Positions 7,748 to 15,651 of a DNA stretch of 64,000 bases are shown here, piece after piece. The DNA comes from Arminella tubonensis. GTDB lineage: Bacteria; Pseudomonadota; Alphaproteobacteria; Rhizobiales; Rhizobiaceae. Below the pieces are notes generated by a model, which was not told the origin of the DNA, ran no database searches, and saw only the letters and a program-made list of their open reading frames with translations. Every line of letters begins with the position of its first letter. The stretch's first letter is position 1. Position numbers and translations under genes: made by a program. The stretch covers positions 62,001-126,000 of the forward strand of contig NZ_PCDP01000036.1 of NCBI RefSeq assembly GCF_003240585.1. Direction: 5' to 3'.

Positions 7748-9141
7748 TGGCGACCATCATACTAGGAAAAACCTTCAGCTCCGTGCCGCCTCATGCAGAC
7801 ATCATCGAGATGTTCGGTTCGACCAGCGATGGCGGGCGGCTGCCTGAGCCACTGCCGAAGGAGCGGTTCACCTCCCTGTATCACCACATCACCCCGGCAC
7901 TGCTCCGGATGTCGTTCTTCGCCTTAAGGCGCGGGGCGGCCCCTGGTGCGGATGGAGTGAAGTGGCAGGACTACGAGGCAGACCTTGATAATAATATCGT
8001 GGATCTGCACGAACGGGTCAGTCGGGGCACATACCGGGCCCAGCCGTCTCGGCGACGGTTCATACCCAAGCCAGACGGACGGCAACGTCCGCTTGCGATT
8101 GCCGCCATCGAGGACAAGATTGTCCAAAGGGCGACGATCACGGTGCTCAACGGGATTTACGAGGAGGATTTCCTCGGTTTCTCGTACGGGTTCCGACCGG
8201 AGCGCGGCCAGCACGATGCGCTGGATGCTCTGATGGTTGGCCTGAACGACCGGAAGGTGAACTACATACTGGACGCCGATATCCAAGCGTTCTTCGATGC
8301 GGTCGACCAAGATTGGCTGATCCGCTTCTTGAACCATCGGATTGGCGACCAGCGCATCATCCGCCTGATCCAGAAATGGCTGAAAGCGGGAATTCTGGAA
8401 GATGGGGTGGTAACGCTTAGTGAGAAGGGGACAGGACAGGACAGGACAGGGCTCGGTGGCTCGCCGCTCCTGGCCAACATCTACCTGCACTACGTGTTTG
8501 ACCTGTGGGCTGCCCGCTGGAGACGGCAGAAGGCCAAGGGCGACATGATCATCATACGGTACGCCGACGACATTGTGGTCGGGTTCCAGTATGAGAACGA
8601 TGCCCGCCGCTTCCGGGAAGAGATGCGCGAGCGACTGCAAGAGTTTGCGCTGTCGTTGCATCCGGAAAAGACCCGCCTAATCGAGTTTGGCCGCTTCGCA
8701 GCGGCTCAGCGCGCTTTGGTCGGGCTCGGAAAGCCTGCAACCTTTAACTTCCTCGGCTTCACCTTCATCTGCAGCAAATCCCGCCGGGGTAAATTCGTCG
8801 TCAAGCGCCGAACCAGACGGGATCGCATGCAGGCAAGGCTGCAAGAGATAAAGGGGGAGTTGCGACGGCGACTGCATCAGCCGATCCCTGAGCAAGGGAA
8901 ATGGTTGCGGCAGGTCGTTACCGGATTCTTCGCCTATCACGCCGTGCCGGACAATGGCGTGGCGCTGAGGGTATTCCGGCACTATGTCACTGATCTTTGG
9001 AGACGGTCGCTTCGACGACGCAGCCAAAAGGATACGATGACATGGGTGCGGATGAAGAAGCTGGCTGATGACTGGCTCCCAAAACCGCTCATCCGTCATC
9101 CTAGGCCCGGCGATCGCTTCGCCGTCAAACACCTGAGGTAG
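7748..9141 (+). CDS. Group II intron reverse transcriptase/maturase (probably inactive)
   Basis: This is a protein of about 464 residues from the ATG at 7748. Reverse transcriptase blocks are clear: RRFIPKPDGRQRPLAI, SYGFRPERGQHDAL, YILDADIQAFFDAV, the active-site YADD in IIIRYADDIVVG, and NFLGFTF. A maturase-like C-terminal part (YVTDLWRRSLRRRS) follows. The conserved GTPQG...SPLLANI region reads GTGQDRTGLGGSPLLANI: the DNA holds four copies of a pentamer where two would be expected plus an apparent one-base loss, giving three extra residues and scrambling the catalytic loop. The frame is open but activity is doubtful. Confidence 0.9.
8429..8450. repeat. GGACA pentanucleotide tandem repeat in the RT gene
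   Basis: GGACA is repeated four times, followed by GG, inside the codons of the conserved GTxQG loop of the reverse transcriptase. Two copies would encode the normal GTGQG. The expansion looks like slipped-strand mispairing. Confidence 0.8.
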
Positions 9142-9174
9142 GAGCCGTATGCGGGAATTCCGCACGTACGGATC
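9142..9174 (+). ncRNA. Group II intron domain V
   Basis: GAGCCGTATGCGG, GAAT, CCGCACGTACGG form the hairpin with the AGC-type catalytic triad and internal CGTACGG side that define domain V. It begins directly at the RT stop. The following bases (to about 9205) may hold domain VI with its branch-point A. Domains I-III are not present upstream, so the intron is 5'-truncated. Confidence 0.8.
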
Positions 9175-9215
9175 TGTGCGGGGGGCGCTCAGTAATGGGC
9201 GTCGCAACGGGTTGT

Positions 9216-9232
9216 TTCAAGTCAATGAAAAA
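9216..9232. repeat. Short repeat, copy 2 (with 6540-6556)
   Basis: Identical 17-mer to 6540-6556, about 40 bp downstream of intron domain V, with a second shared 11-mer at 9241-9251. The stretch 9205-9480 otherwise holds no gene I can support. Confidence 0.5.
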
Positions 9233-9480
9233 CCCGGTTTCGGTTCCATTTGCGCGCCTTCTTCTGCCAGCAGAGATTCGATGGAGCTCACGATGTCCTG
9301 GGCCGAAATCACCCGTCTGCGATATTACATCGCCTCGACGGGCTGCCAGTGGCGAATTCAAGAAGAAGCCTGACTTCCTGGCCGAAACGGCCGTCTTTGA
9401 GGACAGATGGGCCGGGCTGTAGTGAAAAAGCCCGATGGGTGGGGCTTTTCGGGATCGCAAGGATCGTTGGTGGCGAGGGC

Positions 9481-9675
9481 TCACAAATTCCTGCGATTGG
9501 TCCAGCGGCGCATACCAAAGCTGGGATCATAAAAATCATTGGTCGCCTTGAGTAGATTCGAACCGCAGGCCCCAACCTGAATGCAGGTGGTTCGTTCGGC
9601 GCAATGGTAGTTGAATGTGGCCAATGATTTCCAGCGCAAGTTTTCGTTCAAAGCTTCAGGCGAGGTGCAGACCAA
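9481..9675 (-). CDS. Small cysteine-containing protein fragment downstream of virB11
   Basis: This 64-residue frame contains four cysteines (VCTSPEAL, YHCAERTTCIQVGACGS) and ends just before the scrap zone. The start is only a TTG, and a stop codon lies about 10 codons upstream in the same frame, so it may be the 3' end of a longer secreted protein that has decayed. I do not recognise the family. The spaced cysteines suggest an exported, disulfide-bonded protein, and its position after virB11 hints at a former T4SS accessory gene; both points are inference. Confidence 0.3.
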   Translation of the reverse strand: MVCTSPEALNENLRWKSLATFNYHCAERTTCIQVGACGSNLLKATNDFYDPSFGMRRWTNRRNL

Positions 9676-9769
9676 AACCCCATCGCCGTCACCCCGCAGG
9701 ATCGTCTAGCCAAGGTTGTCTTCTGGAAGTGGGCGGAAGCTGCTAACGCCGATGGAATTGCAGGTTTCA

Positions 9770-10759
9770 TCAGGCTCGAAGGTAAATTTCGGTTGCTCGA
9801 AATCGACCATCCATTCGCTTGCATTGAACAATGACGTCGATCGAGGCCCGCAGCAATTGATCAATGTCTTCACGATCTAAATTGCGTCCCCCTTCGGATT
9901 CTTTCACAAGGAGTGTCAACTGTTGGAAGGCGAGCTTGGCCGAATCGGCATGTACCGTGGTTATCGATCCGGGGTGGCCGGAGTTTACGTTGCGGACGTA
10001 GTAGAATGCCGTGCCGTCACGTAACTCTTGCAGCAAAATGCGGTCCGGCCGCATCCTGAGACAAGACTCCAGCAGTTCTTTCGGACCTGCAGTGGACAAG
10101 CCCTGCGCGCCTTTCGAATAGAATAGGCGCACGTGGTTAGGCTGCGGAATAACTAGTTCGGGGGTGTCCTCGATCGAAATGATCCGCTCGTGGTCCGGAA
10201 TGTGTTTGACCAGCGCCTTCGAAAGCGTTGTCTTGGCCGACCCCGTTGCGCCTGAGATGATGATATTCTTCCGTGAAATGACGGCTTGCCGCAGAAACTC
10301 CTTGAAGTGGCCGGCACGGTATAGCGCCAGCAAACCCTGGTCCTGCGTCGAGGCGCCATCGCTGGTTGCTCGCGTCTCGGAAAAAAACTCTCTCTGTTCC
10401 AAGTCGTCGAGTGTGAATGTGACCGAGGATGGTTTTCGGATGGTGACGCTGACCGTGTGCCTGGTGGTCGCAGGGGGGATGACGATCTGGACCCGTTCGT
10501 CCCCCGGCAGTGTTGCCGACAGGATCGGGCGCGTTTCATCAATGGACTGATGGGAGAAGCTGGCCACGGCCCGGGCGAGGCGCATGAGCTTTTCAAAGGT
10601 CAGTTCCGGCGTGTCATGGGTCCGCCAACCGCCAGGACCTTCCGTCAGCACCTGCCCGGGCCGATTCACAATCACTTCATAGAGGGACGGGTCCTGGAGG
10701 TATGTCGAAAACGGCTTCAATAGCTCGCTAACAACTGTCGCATCCTGCCCCTCAGACAT
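9770..10759 (-). CDS. virB11: T4SS ATPase VirB11
   Basis: This is a 329-residue hexameric traffic ATPase of the VirB11/GspE superfamily. The N-terminal domain covers about residues 1-130, followed by Walker A GATGSAKTTLSKAL near residue 170, the Asp box ISIEDTPELV, Walker B-like RILLQELRDG and the His box GHPGSITTVHAD. It powers pilus assembly and substrate transfer at the inner membrane together with VirB4. It is the last gene of the virB operon and follows virB10 by 8 bp. Length and motifs are normal for the family. Confidence 0.95.
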   Translation of the reverse strand: MSEGQDATVVSELLKPFSTYLQDPSLYEVIVNRPGQVLTEGPGGWRTHDTPELTFEKLMRLARAVASFSHQSIDETRPILSATLPGDERVQIVIPPATTRHTVSVTIRKPSSVTFTLDDLEQREFFSETRATSDGASTQDQGLLALYRAGHFKEFLRQAVISRKNIIISGATGSAKTTLSKALVKHIPDHERIISIEDTPELVIPQPNHVRLFYSKGAQGLSTAGPKELLESCLRMRPDRILLQELRDGTAFYYVRNVNSGHPGSITTVHADSAKLAFQQLTLLVKESEGGRNLDREDIDQLLRASIDVIVQCKRMDGRFRATEIYLRA

Positions 10760-10767
10760 TTCCTATC

Positions 10768-11940
10768 CTACTTCGTTACGAGCGTCGACCGCGGCGAAAA
10801 ATCCCCCAGCACCGCGCGATCGAAAATGCGGTTCCTTGGTTCCGTCACCCGAAGACGATAGATTCCAGAAAAGTCGAGATCGCGAGCGACAAAGATCGAA
10901 ACCAGTTCGCCTTGGTGCTTGTTCAGCGTTGGTGGGATGTTGACGGATTGTTCGACCGCAATGGCGGCTGCCTGTTGACCGGCACTCGTGGTGTTCTGCG
11001 CATCGACATCGCTCTCCTGCAAGCGGCTGCTGGCATAGCTGGTCGCGTCACCGACAATAGAAAGAAGAAGGGCGCTGCCGAAGCGCTCCCACCAGTGGGT
11101 GTCGATATAACCGTCGACGCCGGCGCGACCGAGCGCGTCGGTCGCGGGGGAGGCGAGCGTGACGATAACGCCCTTCGGCGTTTTAGCTCTATTCCAGAGA
11201 ACGAAGAGCCGTTTTTGTCCGCGCTGAAGCCCGCCGCGATATTCGCCGACGACCTGCGTGCCCTTTTCCATCAACACGACCCGACCGTTGTCCGAAAGGA
11301 CATCGCGATTGATCACGCAACTGGTAAAGCCTGGCTGGTCGGACGCCAACGCCGTTTCGAGCACGCAGGGAATAGAAGTCCCCATCGCGACGATGAAGTC
11401 GCGATTTCCAAGTGTACCGGCGCGTGAGCCCTCAAGCCGGGTGGGCCGCAGCAGACCATCGAAGCGCTGTTCATCGCTGTTCTGTTGGTTCTGGGCCATC
11501 ATAGTGTTGTCGAGCGGCACGAAATTCCCGTTGTTTGAAGTGTCGGGATTATCAGCCTCTCGTCGCTCTTTCGCATTTTTCTGCCCGCCGCTGAAGGCCA
11601 TCACGGGCGCGCGGCGGGCGGAATCGAGGAGTTTGTCAGTCTCTTCCTCGGCCGGTTCAACGACGGGCGTCGGCAACTTCACCTCCGGGACCACCTGCGT
11701 CGGCTCCGCTTTTTCCTTGGCGGCTTCGAAGGGATTTGCCTGACGAATAACGACGCGTTCGGGCTGAACATTCTCATCTTTCCCCTTCTTGCCCGTCGTC
11801 GACCAAAGGGCAAAGCCGACGAACGCAACGATGGCGACGGCCACTGCGCCGCGTTTCAAAAGGGGATTGTTGTCGATACGGCGACCGGCGATGGTTTCCG
11901 CGCGCTCTCCGGGAATGCGAGCTTCATCTTCTTGAGCCAT
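10768..11940 (-). CDS. virB10: T4SS core-complex protein VirB10
   Basis: The protein has about 390 residues when started at the ATG at 11940, where MAQEDEARIPGE begins; the open frame runs further upstream only as an overlap with virB9. A short cytoplasmic tail is followed by a single inner-membrane helix (GAVAVAIVAFVGFALW, about residues 32-47), a Pro/Glu-rich periplasmic linker (VVPEVKLPTPVVEP) and a C-terminal TrbI-type beta-barrel domain (about 190-390, with MGTSIPCVLETALASD and GDATSYAS). VirB10 spans inner and outer membranes, forms the outer-membrane pore with VirB7 and VirB9, and senses ATP use. Confidence 0.95.
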   Translation of the reverse strand: MAQEDEARIPGERAETIAGRRIDNNPLLKRGAVAVAIVAFVGFALWSTTGKKGKDENVQPERVVIRQANPFEAAKEKAEPTQVVPEVKLPTPVVEPAEEETDKLLDSARRAPVMAFSGGQKNAKERREADNPDTSNNGNFVPLDNTMMAQNQQNSDEQRFDGLLRPTRLEGSRAGTLGNRDFIVAMGTSIPCVLETALASDQPGFTSCVINRDVLSDNGRVVLMEKGTQVVGEYRGGLQRGQKRLFVLWNRAKTPKGVIVTLASPATDALGRAGVDGYIDTHWWERFGSALLLSIVGDATSYASSRLQESDVDAQNTTSAGQQAAAIAVEQSVNIPPTLNKHQGELVSIFVARDLDFSGIYRLRVTEPRNRIFDRAVLGDFSPRSTLVTK

Positions 11941-11954
11941 GACCGTTCCCTTCC

Positions 11955-12809
11955 CTACTGCCCGGTGGTGTCGCTTTTCACGACGCGCTCCACCGAGGGA
12001 GACGTCGTATTCGTGTCGGGGTTGATGCCGACGCGGTCGTAAGCCTCGTTGAAAACGCAAAGCACATCCTTGCCTCGACGCAGGATGAACTTGCGGCTGA
12101 TTGCGTGCACCATCACCAGATTTCCGTCGACCGACTTCGGAACAAGGCTTTCGGATCCGTCGGAGTTCTCCATATAGATCGCGGGCATTTCCTGGTTGCC
12201 AACGAAGGCGAAAGTCGTGATCTTTCCATTGTCGTAGACGCTTTGCGGCTCCAGTGCCTGGGAGCCCTGAGCCGAATAGCGCCAATTTCGAGGACCGTAC
12301 GCTTCGTGGAGTGCCAGGACGTTGTCGGCGTCCTTCGCCTGGGCGGCGAGAGCCCTTGATGCGGCCTGCTGGCGACGAAGCTCGGCTTCATCTCCTGGAT
12401 ACCTGAACTTCACGTAAAAATAGGTGTTCTGCCCGGCTTCCACAGAACCGTCTCGAACCGTCAATTCCATCTGGTAGCTACGGGTCGACCCATCCCGCCG
12501 CGTCGTCACCACGGATATGTTCGTCACCGGCTGGTTCTCGCGCGGTTTCAAAAACAAGATATTGCCTGCCGGCGCGACTTCCCAGGCGACGCTATTGCCG
12601 AGCGCCACATGGGCGATTTCTTCGTCCGCCGCGAACTCGACCTGTACGGATGACCGCAACGTGCCGACGACCCTCGTGATGTTGTAGGGTTGGTAGTTCA
12701 CAAAGCGGACACGACTGTCTTGCGAGGCGCCTCGTGGAATCTCCAGCGCAAGCGCAGGCGACATGGAAATTGAAAGGACGAGCGCGACGATTGGTGTGGT
12801 GCGCATCAT
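11955..12809 (-). CDS. virB9: T4SS core-complex protein VirB9
   Basis: This 284-residue protein has a cleavable signal peptide (hydrophobic core IVALVLSISMSPALA) and the VirB9/CagX fold: DSRVRFVNYQPYNI at the N-terminus and a C-terminal beta domain with NGKITTFAFVGNQEMPAIY. It forms the outer layer of the T4SS core with VirB7 and VirB10. Its start overlaps the virB8 stop by 4 bp, and 14 bp separate it from virB10, as expected in a virB operon. Confidence 0.95.
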   Translation of the reverse strand: MMRTTPIVALVLSISMSPALALEIPRGASQDSRVRFVNYQPYNITRVVGTLRSSVQVEFAADEEIAHVALGNSVAWEVAPAGNILFLKPRENQPVTNISVVTTRRDGSTRSYQMELTVRDGSVEAGQNTYFYVKFRYPGDEAELRRQQAASRALAAQAKDADNVLALHEAYGPRNWRYSAQGSQALEPQSVYDNGKITTFAFVGNQEMPAIYMENSDGSESLVPKSVDGNLVMVHAISRKFILRRGKDVLCVFNEAYDRVGINPDTNTTSPSVERVVKSDTTGQ

Positions 12810-13477
12810 TTCACCTCCTCCGGATCTGCACGATATTCGCTGACGACAAAACCGAGCGGGTTCACAAGCCGGTCCGTCGACGACATCGGAGCGTTAGCGT
12901 AGGAATAGGTGAGGCTCGCTACCCAGTGGGTCGTCCGCACTTCTTCGCCGCGCGTAATGGTGCGCATATAGCGCACCGAGACGACATTCTGATTGATCAG
13001 AGAAATCGAAGCGATATCGATCCTCACTGTGGCGGCGCGGCCGTAGATATTCTGAGGCGATTCTGGGTTGCTACCGCGGTACACTCCCGCGAACCGTGTC
13101 TGTTCTGCTTGCGTCGACAAAAGGGCGATAGTGCGGAAGTTTTCTTGTGCTTCGCTCCAGACGTAACCCTCGCGGGCGCGGACATATTTGGCAGCGAAAT
13201 ATTTCGTCACGGCCTCGTCGTAGGTGCCGGCCGTCGACGTCAACGCCGACACGACATCCACGATGCCCGTCGAATTGTCGACGCGCACCACAAAGGGCTC
13301 GACCGTCTTGAGGGGAGTAAGACCCGCGACCGCGAAGACGGCGGCGCCGGCGACAATGCCTGAGGCGATGGCGATCGACCAGGCGATCCGGTTCGAACGC
13401 TCGATCTGGATCATTCGGTCCTGGTCGAAACGGCGCGCCTTGTCGAAATAACTCTTGAGATTATCTGTCGTCACCAT
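12806..13477 (-). CDS. virB8: T4SS inner-membrane protein VirB8
   Basis: This 223-residue bitopic protein has a short N-terminal cytoplasmic tail, one membrane helix (IAWSIAIASGIVAGAAVFAV, about residues 28-47) and a periplasmic NTF2-like domain. The family strand pattern (FAGVYRGSNPESPQNIYG, SVRYMRTI) is clear. VirB8 is an assembly scaffold that contacts VirB9, VirB10 and the pilus proteins. It lies 3 bp after the VirB7-like lipoprotein gene and overlaps virB9. Confidence 0.95.
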   Translation of the reverse strand: MVTTDNLKSYFDKARRFDQDRMIQIERSNRIAWSIAIASGIVAGAAVFAVAGLTPLKTVEPFVVRVDNSTGIVDVVSALTSTAGTYDEAVTKYFAAKYVRAREGYVWSEAQENFRTIALLSTQAEQTRFAGVYRGSNPESPQNIYGRAATVRIDIASISLINQNVVSVRYMRTITRGEEVRTTHWVASLTYSYANAPMSSTDRLVNPLGFVVSEYRADPEEVK

Positions 13478-13480
13478 GTC

Positions 13481-13747
13481 TCATCCCTCACAGCGGCGAT
13501 AGGAACCGTCGATGTCCAGATGCGCAAAAGCTACGGGCTCGCTGATCTCTTCGACAAAGGGTGTCACGGACGTGGAGGAACTCGCGTCGGATTGCTGGTG
13601 TTTCAGCTTACGGTCGCCCTCCCATTCCCACATCGAGCGGTTCAGAGGCCGGCGTGAATAGCCGTCGCATTTCGGTAAAGGGTAGGTCAGTGACGCGCAG
13701 CCGCTAAGCGTGGCTGCAAGGACAAGCAACAGGGCAGGCTTAATCAT
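13481..13747 (-). CDS. virB7: T4SS lipoprotein VirB7-like
   Basis: This 88-residue protein has a lipoprotein signal (LLVLAATLSGCASL; lipobox LSGC, modified Cys about residue 17). Its position between virB6 and virB8 and its small size fit VirB7, the outer-membrane lipoprotein that stabilises VirB9. It is longer than the Ti-plasmid VirB7 and has two additional cysteines, which could form a disulfide with VirB9. Sequence similarity in this family is low, so the assignment rests on lipobox and synteny. Confidence 0.75.
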   Translation of the reverse strand: MIKPALLLVLAATLSGCASLTYPLPKCDGYSRRPLNRSMWEWEGDRKLKHQQSDASSSTSVTPFVEEISEPVAFAHLDIDGSYRRCEG

Positions 13748-13782
13748 TCAGCAGGCCTTTTCTTATTGTTCTAAATTGCATG

Positions 13783-14718
13783 TCATGCACCGGCATTTCT
13801 TGATCCGAACGCCCGGCCCGCAAAGCGAGCACCGCGACCGATCATCCGGCCAGTGTACGATGTTCCCCGAGCCAGCATGCCTTCATGCGCATCTCGTGCG
13901 GCGCCATAGCCATAAGCCAGCGACGCACCGCCAGAGGCCAAAGCTGAGGCGATGCTGGGAAGCTGGTAGAAAACATAGAGAGCAGCAATCCCGATGGCGC
14001 AGAGCGCGATCGGTCGCATGAGAACGTCGGTGTAGCCGTCGATCGCGGTGAAGGTCGAGTCGATGCAAGAAATCAGGAGCGAACCGACGGCGACGACGAG
14101 AACTTGCAGAATGACGAAGTTCGCAAGCTGCCCGATCCAGGACTCGGTAAAACGCCGCGTCGACTGGAACATGGCGAGCGCAATAAAAATCGGACCAATC
14201 GCCAACACGATTGCCAGCGCCAACCGCGCATAGAGGGAGACGACGTAGCCGATTCCCGCGACGAGGAAGCTGACGCCGATCACCATCATGCCACCGACGC
14301 CGGTGACAATATCGACCGGCCAGGAGGCACGTGACCAGATATCGGTCGCAGAAGCCTGACCTTTGTCGAGCAGGCTGTCGAACGTGCTGGCGCTCGGCGC
14401 CGCACCCGAATTCAGGGCCTGCGCGATTTCACGCGGCAACACATCGAAGAAGATGTTCGTTACATAGGTTTGATATTCGCCGGCGTTCTTGACCAACATG
14501 ACGATGATCGCGAGCTTTATCGCGCGGAAGGCGAAGTCGAGGATGGGCTCCTGCACGGAGCCTCGCAGGACCAGATAGCCATAGAGAACCACGTAGAGAG
14601 TGACGGCCGCTGTCAGCGGACCGGTGACCCATTCCGCTATGTTCGAGGTTCCATCGGAGACAAACATCTCCAGCGGCCGCTTGAACTGCCCGTCGATGAA
14701 CTCGAACACCTGGTACAT
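13783..14718 (-). CDS. virB6: T4SS polytopic protein VirB6
   Basis: This is a multi-pass inner-membrane protein of about 311 residues in the VirB6/TrbL superfamily. Helices include TAAVTLYVVLYGYLVLRG, MMVIGVSFLVAGIGYVVSL, LALAIVLAIGPIFIALAM and PIALCAIGIAALYVFY, with the signature GPIFIALAMFQSTRRFTESW. It forms part of the translocation channel. I place the start at 14718 (MYQVFEFID); the frame continues upstream only in overlap with the EexN gene. The C-terminus is rich in Gly and Arg. Confidence 0.92.
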   Translation of the reverse strand: MYQVFEFIDGQFKRPLEMFVSDGTSNIAEWVTGPLTAAVTLYVVLYGYLVLRGSVQEPILDFAFRAIKLAIIVMLVKNAGEYQTYVTNIFFDVLPREIAQALNSGAAPSASTFDSLLDKGQASATDIWSRASWPVDIVTGVGGMMVIGVSFLVAGIGYVVSLYARLALAIVLAIGPIFIALAMFQSTRRFTESWIGQLANFVILQVLVVAVGSLLISCIDSTFTAIDGYTDVLMRPIALCAIGIAALYVFYQLPSIASALASGGASLAYGYGAARDAHEGMLARGTSYTGRMIGRGARFAGRAFGSRNAGA

Positions 14719-14722
14719 CGGA

Positions 14723-14956
14723 TCAGCCTCCAAGCGCTTTGCGCATGTTTTGGAGGCGTAGCTTTCCGTCGGCCGCCTCCGCGTTCTGGCAATTGATCGT
14801 GTTGCGCAGTTCACCAGGATTGTCGCGGCACCCAGAAATGGTTCGGCTCAGCAGCGCTTCGTCGGTGACGAATTCATCGACGGTATAAGTCCGCTCGGAT
14901 TCCTGCGAGCACGCTGCCAGCAGCAAGAGGGTAACGAAGATGGGGAGCGGCCTCAC
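14723..14956 (-). CDS. EexN-family entry-exclusion lipoprotein
   Basis: This lipoprotein has about 77 residues from the GTG at 14956. Its signal (PIFVTLLLLAACSQ, lipobox LAAC) is followed by the EexN pattern TYTVDEFV...CRDNPGELRNTINCQNA, with two conserved cysteines. EexN-family proteins sit in virB-type operons and are associated with surface or entry exclusion of like plasmids. The GTG overlaps the virB5 stop, and a longer frame to 14995 lies inside virB5. Its place between virB5 and virB6 matches known virB-type conjugation operons. Confidence 0.85.
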   Translation of the reverse strand: MRPLPIFVTLLLLAACSQESERTYTVDEFVTDEALLSRTISGCRDNPGELRNTINCQNAEAADGKLRLQNMRKALGG

Positions 14957-15651
14957 TGCAGTGCCGCCTTCATCGCATCCATACGTTGCCGCCAATCCTC
15001 CGCCTTGCGCTGTTCATCGACCTGGGTCTGTGCTTGCTGCACCATCCGCAACCCCTCCATCCGTAGTACATCGGTCTGGAGGAATGCCTGTTCGGCTTGA
15101 AGACGCGCCTGCAGGTCCGCAATATCCTTAGAGTCGCTTGCCGTAGATATCTTCTCGCGTAGCTGATCGATTCCGTCGATACGCTTGGTCGCAGCATCGT
15201 AGATCTGCTGACCCAGGCTCATCTGACCCGCATTCTGGTTCTGAATACGCGACAGTTCTTCGGCATAAAAATCATCGGCGCTGGTGCGGTAGGTCGAGTT
15301 ACTGTCCAGGAACTTCGAGGCGGAATCGCCGAACACGCCGGTGGCATTGCCTTTAAGCAGACCCTCGATGGCGGCGAAGTCGGACGGAAGCGCCTTGCGG
15401 ATCGCCGGATCATTGAGAACGCTAGCGACATCCGCCATATCGGTGAGCTTGTTGAGCGAGCCATAAAGCTGCTGCGCCTGCTCGATCTGCTGATTGAGCG
15501 CGTCGAGCTGGGACTTGAGCTGCGCGATGCTCTCGATCTGCTTGGCGATAGCGGTCTGATCGATGACCGGAATCCCCTGCCCCGCCGCGCCTTCAGCGGA
15601 AAGGATAAGCACCGTGGCGAGCACTGCGCCATGAAGTCGATAGGAAGCCAT
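14953..15651 (-). CDS. virB5: T4SS pilus-tip protein VirB5
   Basis: This protein of about 232 residues has a signal peptide (VLATVLILSAEGAAGQG) and then a long helical region (QTAIAKQIESIAQLKSQLDALNQQIEQ, taken as a coiled-coil pattern), typical of VirB5/TrbJ minor pilins. The start chosen is the ATG at 15651, whose A is shared with the virB4 stop and which has a GGAG about 9 bases upstream; a frame to 15690 lies inside virB4. VirB5 sits at the pilus tip and contacts recipients. Confidence 0.9.
   Translation of the reverse strand: MASYRLHGAVLATVLILSAEGAAGQGIPVIDQTAIAKQIESIAQLKSQLDALNQQIEQAQQLYGSLNKLTDMADVASVLNDPAIRKALPSDFAAIEGLLKGNATGVFGDSASKFLDSNSTYRTSADDFYAEELSRIQNQNAGQMSLGQQIYDAATKRIDGIDQLREKISTASDSKDIADLQARLQAEQAFLQTDVLRMEGLRMVQQAQTQVDEQRKAEDWRQRMDAMKAALQ

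Noticed and set aside
9309..9575. 88-residue minus-strand frame
   Set aside because: No recognisable motifs, overlapping the repeat and intron flank; likely chance.
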